DNA of 25,522 nucleotides, taken from contig JAZUMF010000022.1 in NCBI GenBank assembly GCA_045603485.1, positions 1-25,522 on the forward strand. Reading direction: 5' to 3'. Positions within the stretch are counted from its first letter, which is position 1. Every line of letters begins with the position of its first letter. The DNA is from RGIG5952 sp045603485 (GTDB lineage: Bacteria; Verrucomicrobiota; Kiritimatiellia; RFP12; JAAYLN01). The notes beneath the pieces are model-generated. The model worked only from the letters and a program-made list of their open reading frames with translations, was not told the origin of the DNA and did not search any database. Positions 1-8,284 of the stretch are shown here, piece after piece. The translations under genes and the position numbers were made by a program.

Positions 1-314
1 TGGTTGCCGTGGCGGTACATTATCCATCTGTCTTTGAGGGACTGCGCCTGATCTGCTCCATAGAGGGTCTTTACGCGATAGATCAGCATTTCTTCAGTAA
101 TCTCGGTTGGTATTGGAACATGGGCTAGGATATGAAAATGGTTGTCCATTACGCAATAGTTGAGTAGCTCTATGCCGCTGAAGATGGCTATACGGCGAAG
201 CATGTCGACAAAGACCGACTTGCCCTCTGGGTTCAATAGGAACTGCTGTAGGGCACAGCGGCTTACAATGTGATAGTAACCTTCTCCATCATTTTTGATT
301 CGTGGCTTACGCAT
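1..314 (-). CDS. RAYT-type (Y1/IS200-like) transposase, 3' end cut by window
   Basis: I translated the reverse strand from ATG 314-312; the frame stays open to base 1, giving 104 residues. The product starts MRKPRIKNDGEGYYHIVSRC and has the HUH metal-binding motif in MDNHFHIL (H59-F-H61). Both are typical of REP-associated tyrosine transposases, single-strand DNA nickases related to IS200 TnpA. The catalytic tyrosine would lie beyond the window edge. An AAGGAG Shine-Dalgarno site sits 6 nt before the ATG and a near-consensus promoter lies upstream, so the gene looks expressed. There is no sign of frameshift in the visible part. The family assignment is firm; whether it moves short palindromes in this genome cannot be seen here. 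Confidence 0.85.
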   Translation of the reverse strand, partial: MRKPRIKNDGEGYYHIVSRCALQQFLLNPEGKSVFVDMLRRIAIFSGIELLNYCVMDNHFHILAHVPIPTEITEEMLIYRVKTLYGADQAQSLKDRWIMYRHGN

Positions 315-346
315 AAGTGACTCCTTATTTTTTGGATTGTGTAATA

Positions 347-375
347 AGTATATTAGATAAAAGAGATAATGTCAA
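347..375 (-). promoter_or_regulatory. Sigma70-type promoter of the left RAYT gene
   Basis: On the minus strand TTGACA (375-370) is followed after exactly 17 bp by TATACT (352-347). This is a near-consensus -35/-10 pair. Transcription would start near 340 and leave a ~26-nt leader containing the AAGGAG ribosome-binding site of the RAYT gene. Confidence 0.75.
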
Positions 376-388
376 GTCAAATAGTCTG

Positions 389-441
389 ACACCGCAGAGC
401 GGGCAATAGCATAACACCGCGCATAGGCTGGGTCTGTCCCT
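389..441. repeat. REP-like motif and paired ACACCGC words upstream of RAYT
   Basis: Bases 429-441 contain GGGTCTGTCCCT, whose reverse complement AGGGACAGACCC resembles the AGGGGACAGGCCT element found three times at the other end of the window. ACACCGC occurs twice, at 389-395 and 414-420, 25 bp apart. The location just upstream of a RAYT gene suggests target-type sequences for that transposase. This is inference from position and similarity only. Confidence 0.4.
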
Positions 442-496
442 CAGTCAAATATATTACCAAAAAGTGGGGTGTTTGGCAATCAAGATTTTTGGAGAA

Positions 497-2425
497 TCAC
501 CACTGCAGGGATATTGAGTACCCGCTGGAGAGATTTACCTTTTCGACTTTAAAGTCGCACCGATGTGTAAGCATCGTGTGCTTACCGTCTATCTCGGTGT
601 CAACAATTGTCGATTTCATTTTTTCATCTCTGCAAATCATCAGCTTCAATGATAATGGCTTATCATCGGAGAGCAGCAAATTTTCTTTTGCGTAATTGCG
701 GCATTGATAATGGGTGTCGGGACACTTAGAGAAGAGGGCGAGCTCTGGGTGCTCAATCATCTTCTCGCGATATGTTTTGATGGGTACAGAGGGGTCTTCG
801 GTCCACTCTGCCCTCTTTGCCGCAAAGTCAATTGCAAGATAAAGTGAAGAACCGCCATTAGCTCTTGAGAAGCGTGCGGTAAACTTGTCTATTGAAGGAT
901 TGACCGTCATTTTTATCAATGTGTAGGTGGCTCCGTCAGGCAAATCAATATCTTTGACTACCTCTTTATTCTGACTAAATTTAGGCAAAGCTTCCTCTAT
1001 CCATCTTTTACCGACTCGTCCATTCTCCAAAGGAATCAATTCTCTAAGCAAAAGACATGAGCCCCAGCCAATGCCATTCGGCCAGCTGCCTTCTATCATG
1101 CGCCCTTGGTATTCTGCCACCATTGGGACGGCCCCGCCATCATAGGGTTCCCACCCTTCTTTTGTAAAATCTATCCACTCTGAGGCGCCCTTTTTTCTTC
1201 CCCAAAAGCCTGTAAATCCAATCATGAAATATTCCCAGTCTCCTAAAGTAAAGAGATTTGGGCAATCGGCACAATTTCTGGCAAAACTATTTTTCCCTAT
1301 GGGAGGGAAGTCTTTGTCGACGAGCTTCCAGCTCCCGAGGTGGTCAGAGCTCCAAGTTCCCTCCTGATAGAGCGACAGGCTTCCATCTGGCGCAGTAAAT
1401 ATTGATGGATTTTTAAGGTAGTGAATCAACTTATTGGAGGGTGTAAATTCGATTCCATCCTCACTTGTTAAATAGCTTGCTCCGCTTGGCGTTAAATCGC
1501 CGATCTGGTCATAATCAAACTCACCGCTATTTCCATACTCGCTTAAATGGCGGTGAAAAAGCTGATCTGCCATTTCCTCTTCTGATTTGGTCCGTTCTGT
1601 GTGCCAGCCAAACGAAAGATGAAGTTTACCTTGATAAATAAATGCCGTACCTGTACCAAAGCCCTGCCATTGCGCCGTCAACTCTTGAACTGGCCCGTGA
1701 TCGACCCAATCAACAAGATTGCTGCTGGTTAGATGCCAAAATTCATGGGCTCCCTTGCCTCTGCGACTCTTATGATGATGCCTATCATAGAGATAGAAAA
1801 TGTGAAAGACTCCGTTATATGTGACTGGCACAACATCACCAAGCCACGCGTTGAAGCCATATGGAGTATAGTAGGCAATCGGAATATCCTTGTAAACCGA
1901 TTCCTTGTGTCGCTCAACTTTAGCTATATCGGTAGCGACCCTGAAATCTTGAATATTTGATGTTGCAAAGGTAAGGGCCGCTTGAGAGAGATCACCCATA
2001 GGCATATCGCGGTCAAGGAGCGCTCCATCGCAGATAAAATTGAAGTACACCCCGTCAAAAAGCAGGGTAAAATCATGCTCCATCTCAGGCTGTTCAACGA
2101 GTGTCAGCGGAAAGCCCACAAGCCAAGGCTCCTGAGCTGAATCCAGAAAGAGTAGAGCTTCAATCACTCGGCAGGTTCCATCCTTTGCCTTGAATGAAAA
2201 ATAGTTTTGGGTCTTTCGATTGAAGATATAATGCTCTGAATCACCTTCGCTCTTATCCTCTACTTTTACTGTTAATATCTGCGAGCTTACAACCTTTCCG
2301 CATTGAAGCTCATTAGGTATAGCCTTAAATGTTATTGCAAAGTGCTCTTTTAACGATATCGAACTTAGCTGAGGCTCCCATTCAACCTTACTGAAATCAT
2401 ACCTTGTTACAATTTGTTCAATCAT
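497..2425 (-). CDS. GH32-like five-bladed propeller glycosidase, altered motifs
   Basis: 642 residues from ATG 2425, chosen because GAGGAG lies 6 nt upstream; a TTG at 2455 would add 10 residues. The N-terminal ~170 residues look like a LamG-type beta-sandwich. Residues ~185-520 match the GH32/GH-J propeller: YGFNAWLGDVVPVTYNGVFH (putative nucleophile D197), then W-H-T-S-NLVDW. The C-terminus looks like another beta-sandwich. Family members hydrolyse fructosyl or related glycosidic bonds. Two catalytic motifs differ from the usual ones: the RDP position reads KNP (338-340) and the EC position reads DC (387-388), so activity may be changed or lost. No signal peptide is visible, so it is probably cytoplasmic and acts on imported substrate. 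It lies 113 bp downstream of the Yej-type permease genes on the same strand. The fold class is fairly sure, the substrate unknown. Confidence 0.75.
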   Translation of the reverse strand: MIEQIVTRYDFSKVEWEPQLSSISLKEHFAITFKAIPNELQCGKVVSSQILTVKVEDKSEGDSEHYIFNRKTQNYFSFKAKDGTCRVIEALLFLDSAQEPWLVGFPLTLVEQPEMEHDFTLLFDGVYFNFICDGALLDRDMPMGDLSQAALTFATSNIQDFRVATDIAKVERHKESVYKDIPIAYYTPYGFNAWLGDVVPVTYNGVFHIFYLYDRHHHKSRRGKGAHEFWHLTSSNLVDWVDHGPVQELTAQWQGFGTGTAFIYQGKLHLSFGWHTERTKSEEEMADQLFHRHLSEYGNSGEFDYDQIGDLTPSGASYLTSEDGIEFTPSNKLIHYLKNPSIFTAPDGSLSLYQEGTWSSDHLGSWKLVDKDFPPIGKNSFARNCADCPNLFTLGDWEYFMIGFTGFWGRKKGASEWIDFTKEGWEPYDGGAVPMVAEYQGRMIEGSWPNGIGWGSCLLLRELIPLENGRVGKRWIEEALPKFSQNKEVVKDIDLPDGATYTLIKMTVNPSIDKFTARFSRANGGSSLYLAIDFAAKRAEWTEDPSVPIKTYREKMIEHPELALFSKCPDTHYQCRNYAKENLLLSDDKPLSLKLMICRDEKMKSTIVDTEIDGKHTMLTHRCDFKVEKVNLSSGYSISLQW

Positions 2426-2538
2426 AATCAGCTCCTCTAAGCTATTGTAACCCAAAAGTGATTTTTCTCATATTATAATCATTTAGTCTTAAAGACTCAA
2501 TTTGGAAATGCGTCTGATAAAAAGAGCCATGAAGTACA

Positions 2539-3972
2539 TTATCTATACCGTGCGGAGGGCTTTGGATCAAAGGCGTCGCGCAATCCTTCACCCACAAAAA
2601 CGGAAAGTAGCATTATTGTAAATAAAACAAGCGATGGGTACAAAGTCAACCACCAAGCAGAGACATTGAGCTGGGCTTGTCCCAAAAGTTCTCCCAACGA
2701 TGGTGTAAGGGGAGGCAATCCAAAGCCTAAAAAGTCTAGTGCTGAAATTGAGGATATCGCGCCAATTAAACTAAACGGCAGCAGCGTGACAACAGGAGTT
2801 AGTGCATTTGGCAAAATATGTCGCCAAATTATCCTCCAGGCCGAAAGTCCCTGACAGCGGGCAGCCTCTACAAATGGACGGCTACGCAAGCGTAAAAATT
2901 CGGCACGCATATAATAGGAGATACCTATCCAATTAAAAAGACCATAGCAAAATAGCAGCAGCCCGAAGCTTCGGCCAAAGACCGATCCTACAAGTATCAT
3001 TACATATAGAAACGGCAACGAGCTCCATATTTCGATAAAGCGTTGCGTTCCCATATCAACGATGCCGCCGTAATAGCCTTGTACAGCACCGGCCGCTATG
3101 CCTATAATCATTGACGAGGCGACTAGCACCAAACCAAAAAGGAGGGCAATGCGAGTACCGGCAACTATCCTAGAAAGCAAATCTCTCCCTGCTGAATCAA
3201 TTCCCAATGGATGGCCCGGAACAGGACGGAAGGGCCATGCGATAGTTTCTATCTCTGTAATTACTTTTGCTGCCGTGCCATTCTTAAAGGTTATTTTGTC
3301 GCCGCCATTATTCACATTTATAGCGTTTTCTTTATCATCAACCGCTACTTGAGCAAACTCTGAAAGTTTTTGAGAAATCAACTCCTTAGACCCATCGTCC
3401 AGCTCGCTTATTAAGGCTTTGTAGTGGCTTTTAGATGGCCCTAGGGGTAAAAGAGCGCCTTTATCATCAAGGACGAAATTTAATGATCTTGTTTTGGCGG
3501 CAGCACTTCCTACATCTCGAACTCGGAGTCGCACCGTCTTGGGAGCCTGACCTCTCGGCTTATAGGGCAACAATGAAAGCTCGATGCCGTCATCGCTCAC
3601 AAGCTTCACCTCAGGCGACTCTTGATTTGCAAAACGACTTTTAACTCCATCAACGATAGCAGGTGATACTGAAATCACATTAGTAAGTACCGCCCCTTGA
3701 GCAAGCCCCTTTGAAAAGTCCTCGCACCCTACCTGCGAGGATATTGAAAAATCCTCCTTGATATTTAGCCGCCCGGCCTTGACATCCGGCAAAACTCTCA
3801 TCTGCACCCGTCTGTATGGCTTTATTGTATCTGGGTCTACAATTTCAGCCGGGTCTGGCAAAAGAAAGCCACCTACAAGAGAAAATATAAAGATAGCCCC
3901 CAGCAACACAAGAGAAACAATAGCCCTTGGGTTGTGAATAAATCGCTTCCACTTTGAGCTTGAGATGCGCAT
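2539..3972 (-). CDS. yejE: ABC importer permease, YejE/DppC type, with large extra domain
   Basis: 477 residues. An N-terminal cytoplasmic stretch and one membrane segment (about residues 14-33) precede a long soluble region to about residue 240. The permease core follows, with GIDSAGRDLLSRIVAGTRIA, several membrane segments and the EAA-type loop EAARCQGLSAWRIIWRHILP that contacts the ATPase. The end, DFLGFGLPPLTPSLGELLGQ, is typical of YejE, the permease of the peptide/microcin C type importer. YejE is usually ~340 residues, so ~140-190 residues are extra and should face the periplasm. Its ATG shares one base with the stop of the upstream permease gene (TAATG), and the GGAGG of that gene's end lies 9 nt before. 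This implies translational coupling and a heterodimeric channel. Confidence 0.88.
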   Translation of the reverse strand: MRISSSKWKRFIHNPRAIVSLVLLGAIFIFSLVGGFLLPDPAEIVDPDTIKPYRRVQMRVLPDVKAGRLNIKEDFSISSQVGCEDFSKGLAQGAVLTNVISVSPAIVDGVKSRFANQESPEVKLVSDDGIELSLLPYKPRGQAPKTVRLRVRDVGSAAAKTRSLNFVLDDKGALLPLGPSKSHYKALISELDDGSKELISQKLSEFAQVAVDDKENAINVNNGGDKITFKNGTAAKVITEIETIAWPFRPVPGHPLGIDSAGRDLLSRIVAGTRIALLFGLVLVASSMIIGIAAGAVQGYYGGIVDMGTQRFIEIWSSLPFLYVMILVGSVFGRSFGLLLFCYGLFNWIGISYYMRAEFLRLRSRPFVEAARCQGLSAWRIIWRHILPNALTPVVTLLPFSLIGAISSISALDFLGFGLPPLTPSLGELLGQAQLNVSAWWLTLYPSLVLFTIMLLSVFVGEGLRDAFDPKPSARYR

Positions 3973-5024
3973 TATCGCTTTCCTCCCCCAAAATGGATTC
4001 TAGGATCAATCAGCATATAGCAGCAATCCGATAAAAGATTTCCCAAAAGCTGCACAGTTGAGGTAAGCGCCAAAATTGCCATAAACACAGCATAATCGCG
4101 CCCCGCTACTGCATCAAGCGAAAGGCGCCCCATACCAGGGATTTCAAAGATGCGCTCAATAATTACAGAGCCTGCAAATAGCAGTGAAAAGATAGAGCCG
4201 AATCCTGTAGCGATCGGGATAAGCGAATTACGGAAAGCATGCCCCCATAATGCACGACGCGTTGAAGCCCCTTTTGCGATTGCCGTTCTGACATAGTCGG
4301 CCGAAATCTGCTCCAAAAGAGAATTCTTCATCATCAATGTAAGCATGGCAAAAGAGCCCGCCACATAACAAATAACAGGCAGTGTCATATGCTTGGCTCT
4401 ATCAAGGGCAACGACCCAAAACCCCTTCCCTGCCATATCGGGAGACTCAAATCCACCCAATGGGAATATCTGAGGCAAGCCTTCGGTCGTACCTGACAAT
4501 AGCATTTTAAGAAGCATACCCAAAGCAAAAGGCGGGAGCGCATATCCGATAAAAACAACGATAGACGATGTGGCGTCAAAGCTCGTTCCGTGGCGCAGCG
4601 CCTTTGCCATACCTAGAGGTATACAAATCAAATATGCCAAAAGAAAGCCTGTCACGCCAAACCATAGAGAAATTGGAATTCTCGACAGAATCAACTCCCC
4701 TGCACTCTTCTCGGGATAGTCATAGGATGCCATCTTAAGCCCCATGGCATCCTTAAAGAGCCACTTGCCGTATTGCACAAGGAAGGGCTTGTCGAAACCG
4801 AACTGCCTACGCAACTCGTCACGCTGCTCAGCTGTAACTGATGCGACATGGCCGGCGCCGCCTGCGCCGTCACCGCCGACACCCATTCCGCGAAGCCTCG
4901 CCAGACGCATCTCAACGGGGCCTCCAGGCAAAACCCTAGTCATTGCAAAACAGACTAGCGTAATTCCGATAAATGTCGGGATAGCTAATAAGAGTCGGCG
5001 CAGTAAATAAGCAAGTCGTGACAT
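3972..5024 (-). CDS. yejB: ABC importer permease, YejB/DppB type
   Basis: 350 residues with the N-terminal signature LRRLLLAIPTFIGITLVCFA and the RVLPGGPVE motif of the DppB/YejB family. About six membrane segments follow, with the EAA-like loop VRTAIAKGASTRRALWGHAF and the end DYAVFMAILALTSTVQLLGN. It forms the inner-membrane channel with the next gene product. A short glycine-rich stretch (GMGVGGDGAGGAGH) in the first periplasmic loop is unusual. The gene follows the solute-binding-protein gene by 39 bp and overlaps the next permease gene by one base. No clear Shine-Dalgarno site precedes ATG 5024. Confidence 0.9.
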   Translation of the reverse strand: MSRLAYLLRRLLLAIPTFIGITLVCFAMTRVLPGGPVEMRLARLRGMGVGGDGAGGAGHVASVTAEQRDELRRQFGFDKPFLVQYGKWLFKDAMGLKMASYDYPEKSAGELILSRIPISLWFGVTGFLLAYLICIPLGMAKALRHGTSFDATSSIVVFIGYALPPFALGMLLKMLLSGTTEGLPQIFPLGGFESPDMAGKGFWVVALDRAKHMTLPVICYVAGSFAMLTLMMKNSLLEQISADYVRTAIAKGASTRRALWGHAFRNSLIPIATGFGSIFSLLFAGSVIIERIFEIPGMGRLSLDAVAGRDYAVFMAILALTSTVQLLGNLLSDCCYMLIDPRIHFGGGKR

Positions 5025-5063
5025 CGCTATAACATTGCTGTACTGGTGACTGGCTGAATTGCC

Positions 5064-6923
5064 CTATTGAGCCATAACCTTTGGAGGAATAAATGCCTCA
5101 TCAAAGTCTACCACATCGGGTCTTGCAGGCAAAGTCTCGCCATTCTCACGAGCGTCCTCCAAATCAGCGGCAGAATCTTCATCATACCACCAATATGTCA
5201 AAAGGCTGCGCTCATCGCCAAACTTAGAGAGAACCGTCGGAGGCGTGCCGAACTTATCCCAATAGAGAAGTCGTGTCGCATCGGTATTCCACAAAAGAAT
5301 GTAAGGGACATTTTCTGTCAGAATCTGGTCGATGCGGCGGCAGGTCTCATTACGATTCTCAAGGTTAAATTCGGAACGCTGCGATTGAATAAGCTTGTCA
5401 ACCATCGGATTCTTAAAGCCCGTGATGTTGTTGCCGCCCTCGCGGTCAGCCTCCTCTGACGACCACATGCTCTCAGGGTCGATATTGATACCGCTGGACC
5501 ATGCAGCCCAAGTCATATCGTAATTGAAGGAGTCCATATCGCGCGTCCATGCGGCCCAATCCTTACGCTCAATCTTCATCTCAACTCCAGCCTTGCGCAA
5601 ATCCTCACCGTAGAGAGCGAGGAAGTTGTCAGAAGAGCTATCGCGAGTTAAGAAGGTAAACGAAAGAGCCTTGCCGTCCTTCATGCGGATACCAGTCTTA
5701 GGATCGACCTTCCAGCCCGCCATTTCAAGATAATTCGTTGCAATTACAGGGTCAAAATCAAAGGTCAGGTTATGGCACTTGTTTGAGACAGAATAGATAT
5801 TCTCGTAATAAGAACGGTGGAGGAAATACTGATTGTGCATAAGCGTCTCGACAAGACGCTTACGATCCAAAAGGTGGGCAAAAGCCTTGCGGACGCGCAA
5901 ATCATCAAATGGGGCACGGCGAAGGTTCATAGCAAAGCCCTGAAAGCCGATTGGATGGCGGTTCAGTACCCTACGCTTAACAATCCAATTCTTATCAAAC
6001 TTCTCGCCAGCAGTACGCTTCACCCATATTGCTGCTCGATAAACGGGATAAACATCAACCTCTCCCGCCAGAAACGCATCAAAGGCATTGTCCTGATTTT
6101 CAAAGAAACGATAGACGACACGGTTAAAGTTATATGTGCCGCGCGAAGACTCCAAAGCCCTTCCCCACCAATCAGAGCGACGCTCCAATGTAACAGAAAT
6201 TCCCTCCTTGATTTCAGCCAAACGGTAAGGGCCCGAAACCACGGGGAAGTCGCTATTGAGCTTATTGAAGTCGCGCCCCTCAAAGGCATGCTTAGGCAAA
6301 ATCTCAAAGCTACCGACAGCAGTCAAATTACGCCAATGCACCTCCTCGGCGGTAAACTTAATCGTCAAACGGTCAATAATCTCAGGCTTAGTCTTAAGAA
6401 ATGTCTTAAGAGCGACCTTAATTGCCCCCGTCTGATTAGTGGGAGACATAATCGTCTCAAAGGTCCAAAGCACATCCTCAGCAGTGACAGGAGTGCCATC
6501 GCTCCACCTGGCAAGAGGATTGATATAGAAAGTAAAGGTCCGCTTATCCTCCGAAATTTCCCAACGGCGAGCCAATGCTCCGGAAGTCTCCGCAGTAAGA
6601 GGGTCTATCGACAAAAGCGACTCATATAAAACACCAAAAACCTGATACGAAAAAGTATTGTTATCCAAATATGGATTAAGCGACTTAGGAACGGCCGCGG
6701 CAGCATAAGTAATCGTTCCGCCGGGAACGGCATTTTCTGAAGCAATCGGGTCTACCTTATCTACTGGAAGCACACTGACAACACCGTTGTCTGGCTTACC
6801 TCCGCCAAGCATGGCCTCAAGCGAAGATTTATCGCTCGCGCCCAAAATCGACACAGGGGCAACAACAGCGGCAAACAACGCGACTTCAAGTAAAAGAGAA
6901 AAATTAAAAAACTTTTTCAGCAT
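5064..6923 (-). CDS. yejA: Extracellular solute-binding protein (SBP_bac_5, YejA-like)
   Basis: 619 residues from ATG 6923; a TTG at 6932 would add three. The N-terminus MLKKFFNFSLLLEVALFAAV is a signal peptide, so the protein is exported to the periplasm. The mature part has the family-5 pattern: NPYLDNNTFSYQVFGVLYES near the start, ARWSDGTPVTAEDVLWTFE, then SDWWGRALESSRGTYNFNRV and AFAHLLDRKRLVE. The DWWG..YNF stretch is characteristic of the YejA branch, which binds oligopeptides or peptide-nucleotide compounds. Related proteins also bind oligosaccharides, so the ligand is open. The C-terminal ~40 residues are acidic. It heads the importer genes and both permeases follow directly. No ABC ATPase gene is present within the window. 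Confidence 0.88.
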   Translation of the reverse strand: MLKKFFNFSLLLEVALFAAVVAPVSILGASDKSSLEAMLGGGKPDNGVVSVLPVDKVDPIASENAVPGGTITYAAAAVPKSLNPYLDNNTFSYQVFGVLYESLLSIDPLTAETSGALARRWEISEDKRTFTFYINPLARWSDGTPVTAEDVLWTFETIMSPTNQTGAIKVALKTFLKTKPEIIDRLTIKFTAEEVHWRNLTAVGSFEILPKHAFEGRDFNKLNSDFPVVSGPYRLAEIKEGISVTLERRSDWWGRALESSRGTYNFNRVVYRFFENQDNAFDAFLAGEVDVYPVYRAAIWVKRTAGEKFDKNWIVKRRVLNRHPIGFQGFAMNLRRAPFDDLRVRKAFAHLLDRKRLVETLMHNQYFLHRSYYENIYSVSNKCHNLTFDFDPVIATNYLEMAGWKVDPKTGIRMKDGKALSFTFLTRDSSSDNFLALYGEDLRKAGVEMKIERKDWAAWTRDMDSFNYDMTWAAWSSGINIDPESMWSSEEADREGGNNITGFKNPMVDKLIQSQRSEFNLENRNETCRRIDQILTENVPYILLWNTDATRLLYWDKFGTPPTVLSKFGDERSLLTYWWYDEDSAADLEDARENGETLPARPDVVDFDEAFIPPKVMAQ

Positions 6924-6951
6924 AGCATTCAATCAAATTGGTAAAAGCAAA

Positions 6952-6983
6952 GACGGCGACGACATATTACTGCCGCCGCCGTC
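6952..6983 (-). terminator. Hairpin between oxidoreductase and solute-binding-protein genes
   Basis: GACGGCG (6952-6958) pairs with CGCCGTC (6977-6983), a perfect 7-bp G+C-rich stem with an 18-nt loop. On the minus strand it is followed by TTTGCTTTT. It lies 14 bases after the stop of the oxidoreductase gene and ~30 bases before the binding-protein start. It could be a rho-independent terminator or a partial terminator/RNA stabiliser that raises binding-protein mRNA over upstream mRNA. The T tract is interrupted, so termination may be weak. Confidence 0.45.
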
Positions 6984-6997
6984 ACATTTACTTGAGA

Positions 6998-8143
6998 TTA
7001 GTTAATCTCAACCTCGCGACCCTCGGCTGCGGAGCGGTAGATTGCATCAAGCATCTTCTGGACATTCAGGCCATCGATACCCGAAGCACCCTGCTTCGTA
7101 CCCTTGCGGCAAGCGTCAACCCAGTTCTGGAGCTTCGTCTGGAAGAAATACTTCCAACCGCCCTCGCCGATAAAGGTAGGCTTGCAGTTGACCATGAGAT
7201 TATCCATATCGGTATAAATCTCGGTAGACTCCCAATCGCAACCGCCCTTAGTACCCATTGCTCTCCAATTGAAGATATCGTTCTCCTTGATATGAGCAAT
7301 AAAGGATGACTCAATTGAAAGGATTGCACCGTTCTCGAAACGAATCTGACCGACGGCAAGATCCTCAACAGTGTAGGTCTTCCAATCCCAATTTGGCCAA
7401 GCGTTGCGGGTCTTAGAAGGCTTGTTGCCCATATAAGTCCAGCAGTTGCCGGATGCGGCGATTGGCTTCGGGCTGCCCAAGAAAGCATAAGCGCACTCAA
7501 GAATATGGACACCGATATCAATCATCGGACCACCGCCCTGGAGCTCCTTACGGCCGAAAACGCCCCAGTTAGGAACGCCGCGACGACGGAGAGCCTGGCA
7601 GTGAACATACATAACATCACCGAAGCGACCCTTTTCACGAGCCTCGATAAGAGCAGTCGTCTTAGGGCTGTAACGCTGCTGGAAGCCAACTGAAAGCTTA
7701 ACCTTACCCTTTGCCGCGGCGGCATTCATCTTCTCGCATTCAGCGGGAGTCATTGCCATAGGCTTCTCGACAAAAGCGTGAATGCCACGCTCGCAAGCGT
7801 AGACAACAGGAGCGCAGTGAACGCCGTTAGGTGTGCAGACATCGACTGCATCAGGCTTAACCTTCTTAATCATCTCGACCCATGCGGTCTCAGATGTCGT
7901 CTTCCCCGTCTTAAGATCGGCACCGAAGAGATTCTCCTCTGGGACGCCCCACTTGTCACGCATAACGGCAAGACGATTGGCATCGATATCGACACCGGCA
8001 ACAATCTCAACCTCAGGAATCTCAGCATATGCGGAGAGGTGAGCTTGAGCAATGCCGCCACAACCAATTATTGCAACACGAAACTTTTTACCAGCAAACT
8101 TCTTGGCTGGTCCATCCATCTTAGTGGATACGCTTTCTGCCAT
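6998..8143 (-). CDS. Gfo/Idh/MocA family NAD(P)-dependent oxidoreductase
   Basis: 381 residues from ATG 8143; an upstream ATG at 8188 in the same frame would add 15 residues of unlikely composition. The N-terminal Rossmann fold begins FRVAIIGCGGIAQAHLSAYA (GxGGxA, ~residues 21-40). The EKP motif (VEKPMAMTP) follows, and then the C-terminal substrate domain with GGGPMIDIGVHILECAYAFL, whose Asp and His are the usual catalytic pair. The family oxidises or reduces sugars, inositols and sugar nucleotides. The substrate cannot be read from sequence. The gene lies between a glycerol-1-phosphate-dehydrogenase-like gene and the importer, suggesting a role in catabolism of the imported compound. Confidence 0.9.
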   Translation of the reverse strand: MAESVSTKMDGPAKKFAGKKFRVAIIGCGGIAQAHLSAYAEIPEVEIVAGVDIDANRLAVMRDKWGVPEENLFGADLKTGKTTSETAWVEMIKKVKPDAVDVCTPNGVHCAPVVYACERGIHAFVEKPMAMTPAECEKMNAAAAKGKVKLSVGFQQRYSPKTTALIEAREKGRFGDVMYVHCQALRRRGVPNWGVFGRKELQGGGPMIDIGVHILECAYAFLGSPKPIAASGNCWTYMGNKPSKTRNAWPNWDWKTYTVEDLAVGQIRFENGAILSIESSFIAHIKENDIFNWRAMGTKGGCDWESTEIYTDMDNLMVNCKPTFIGEGGWKYFFQTKLQNWVDACRKGTKQGASGIDGLNVQKMLDAIYRSAAEGREVEIN

Positions 8144-8284
8144 GGTTAATAAACCTCGTTTTGCATCCCAGCCGTCACCCACCGACATGGCAAGTGCATA
8201 AAAAAACGGCTAAAGACACCTTGATAAGTTATAAATAAAATAACAAAAAAAGTGACCGAAATCAACGAAAATCAATCAGCACCA

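Noticed and set aside
5817..6629. Plus-strand open frame of 270 codons
   Set aside because: Antisense to the solute-binding-protein gene and without recognisable features.
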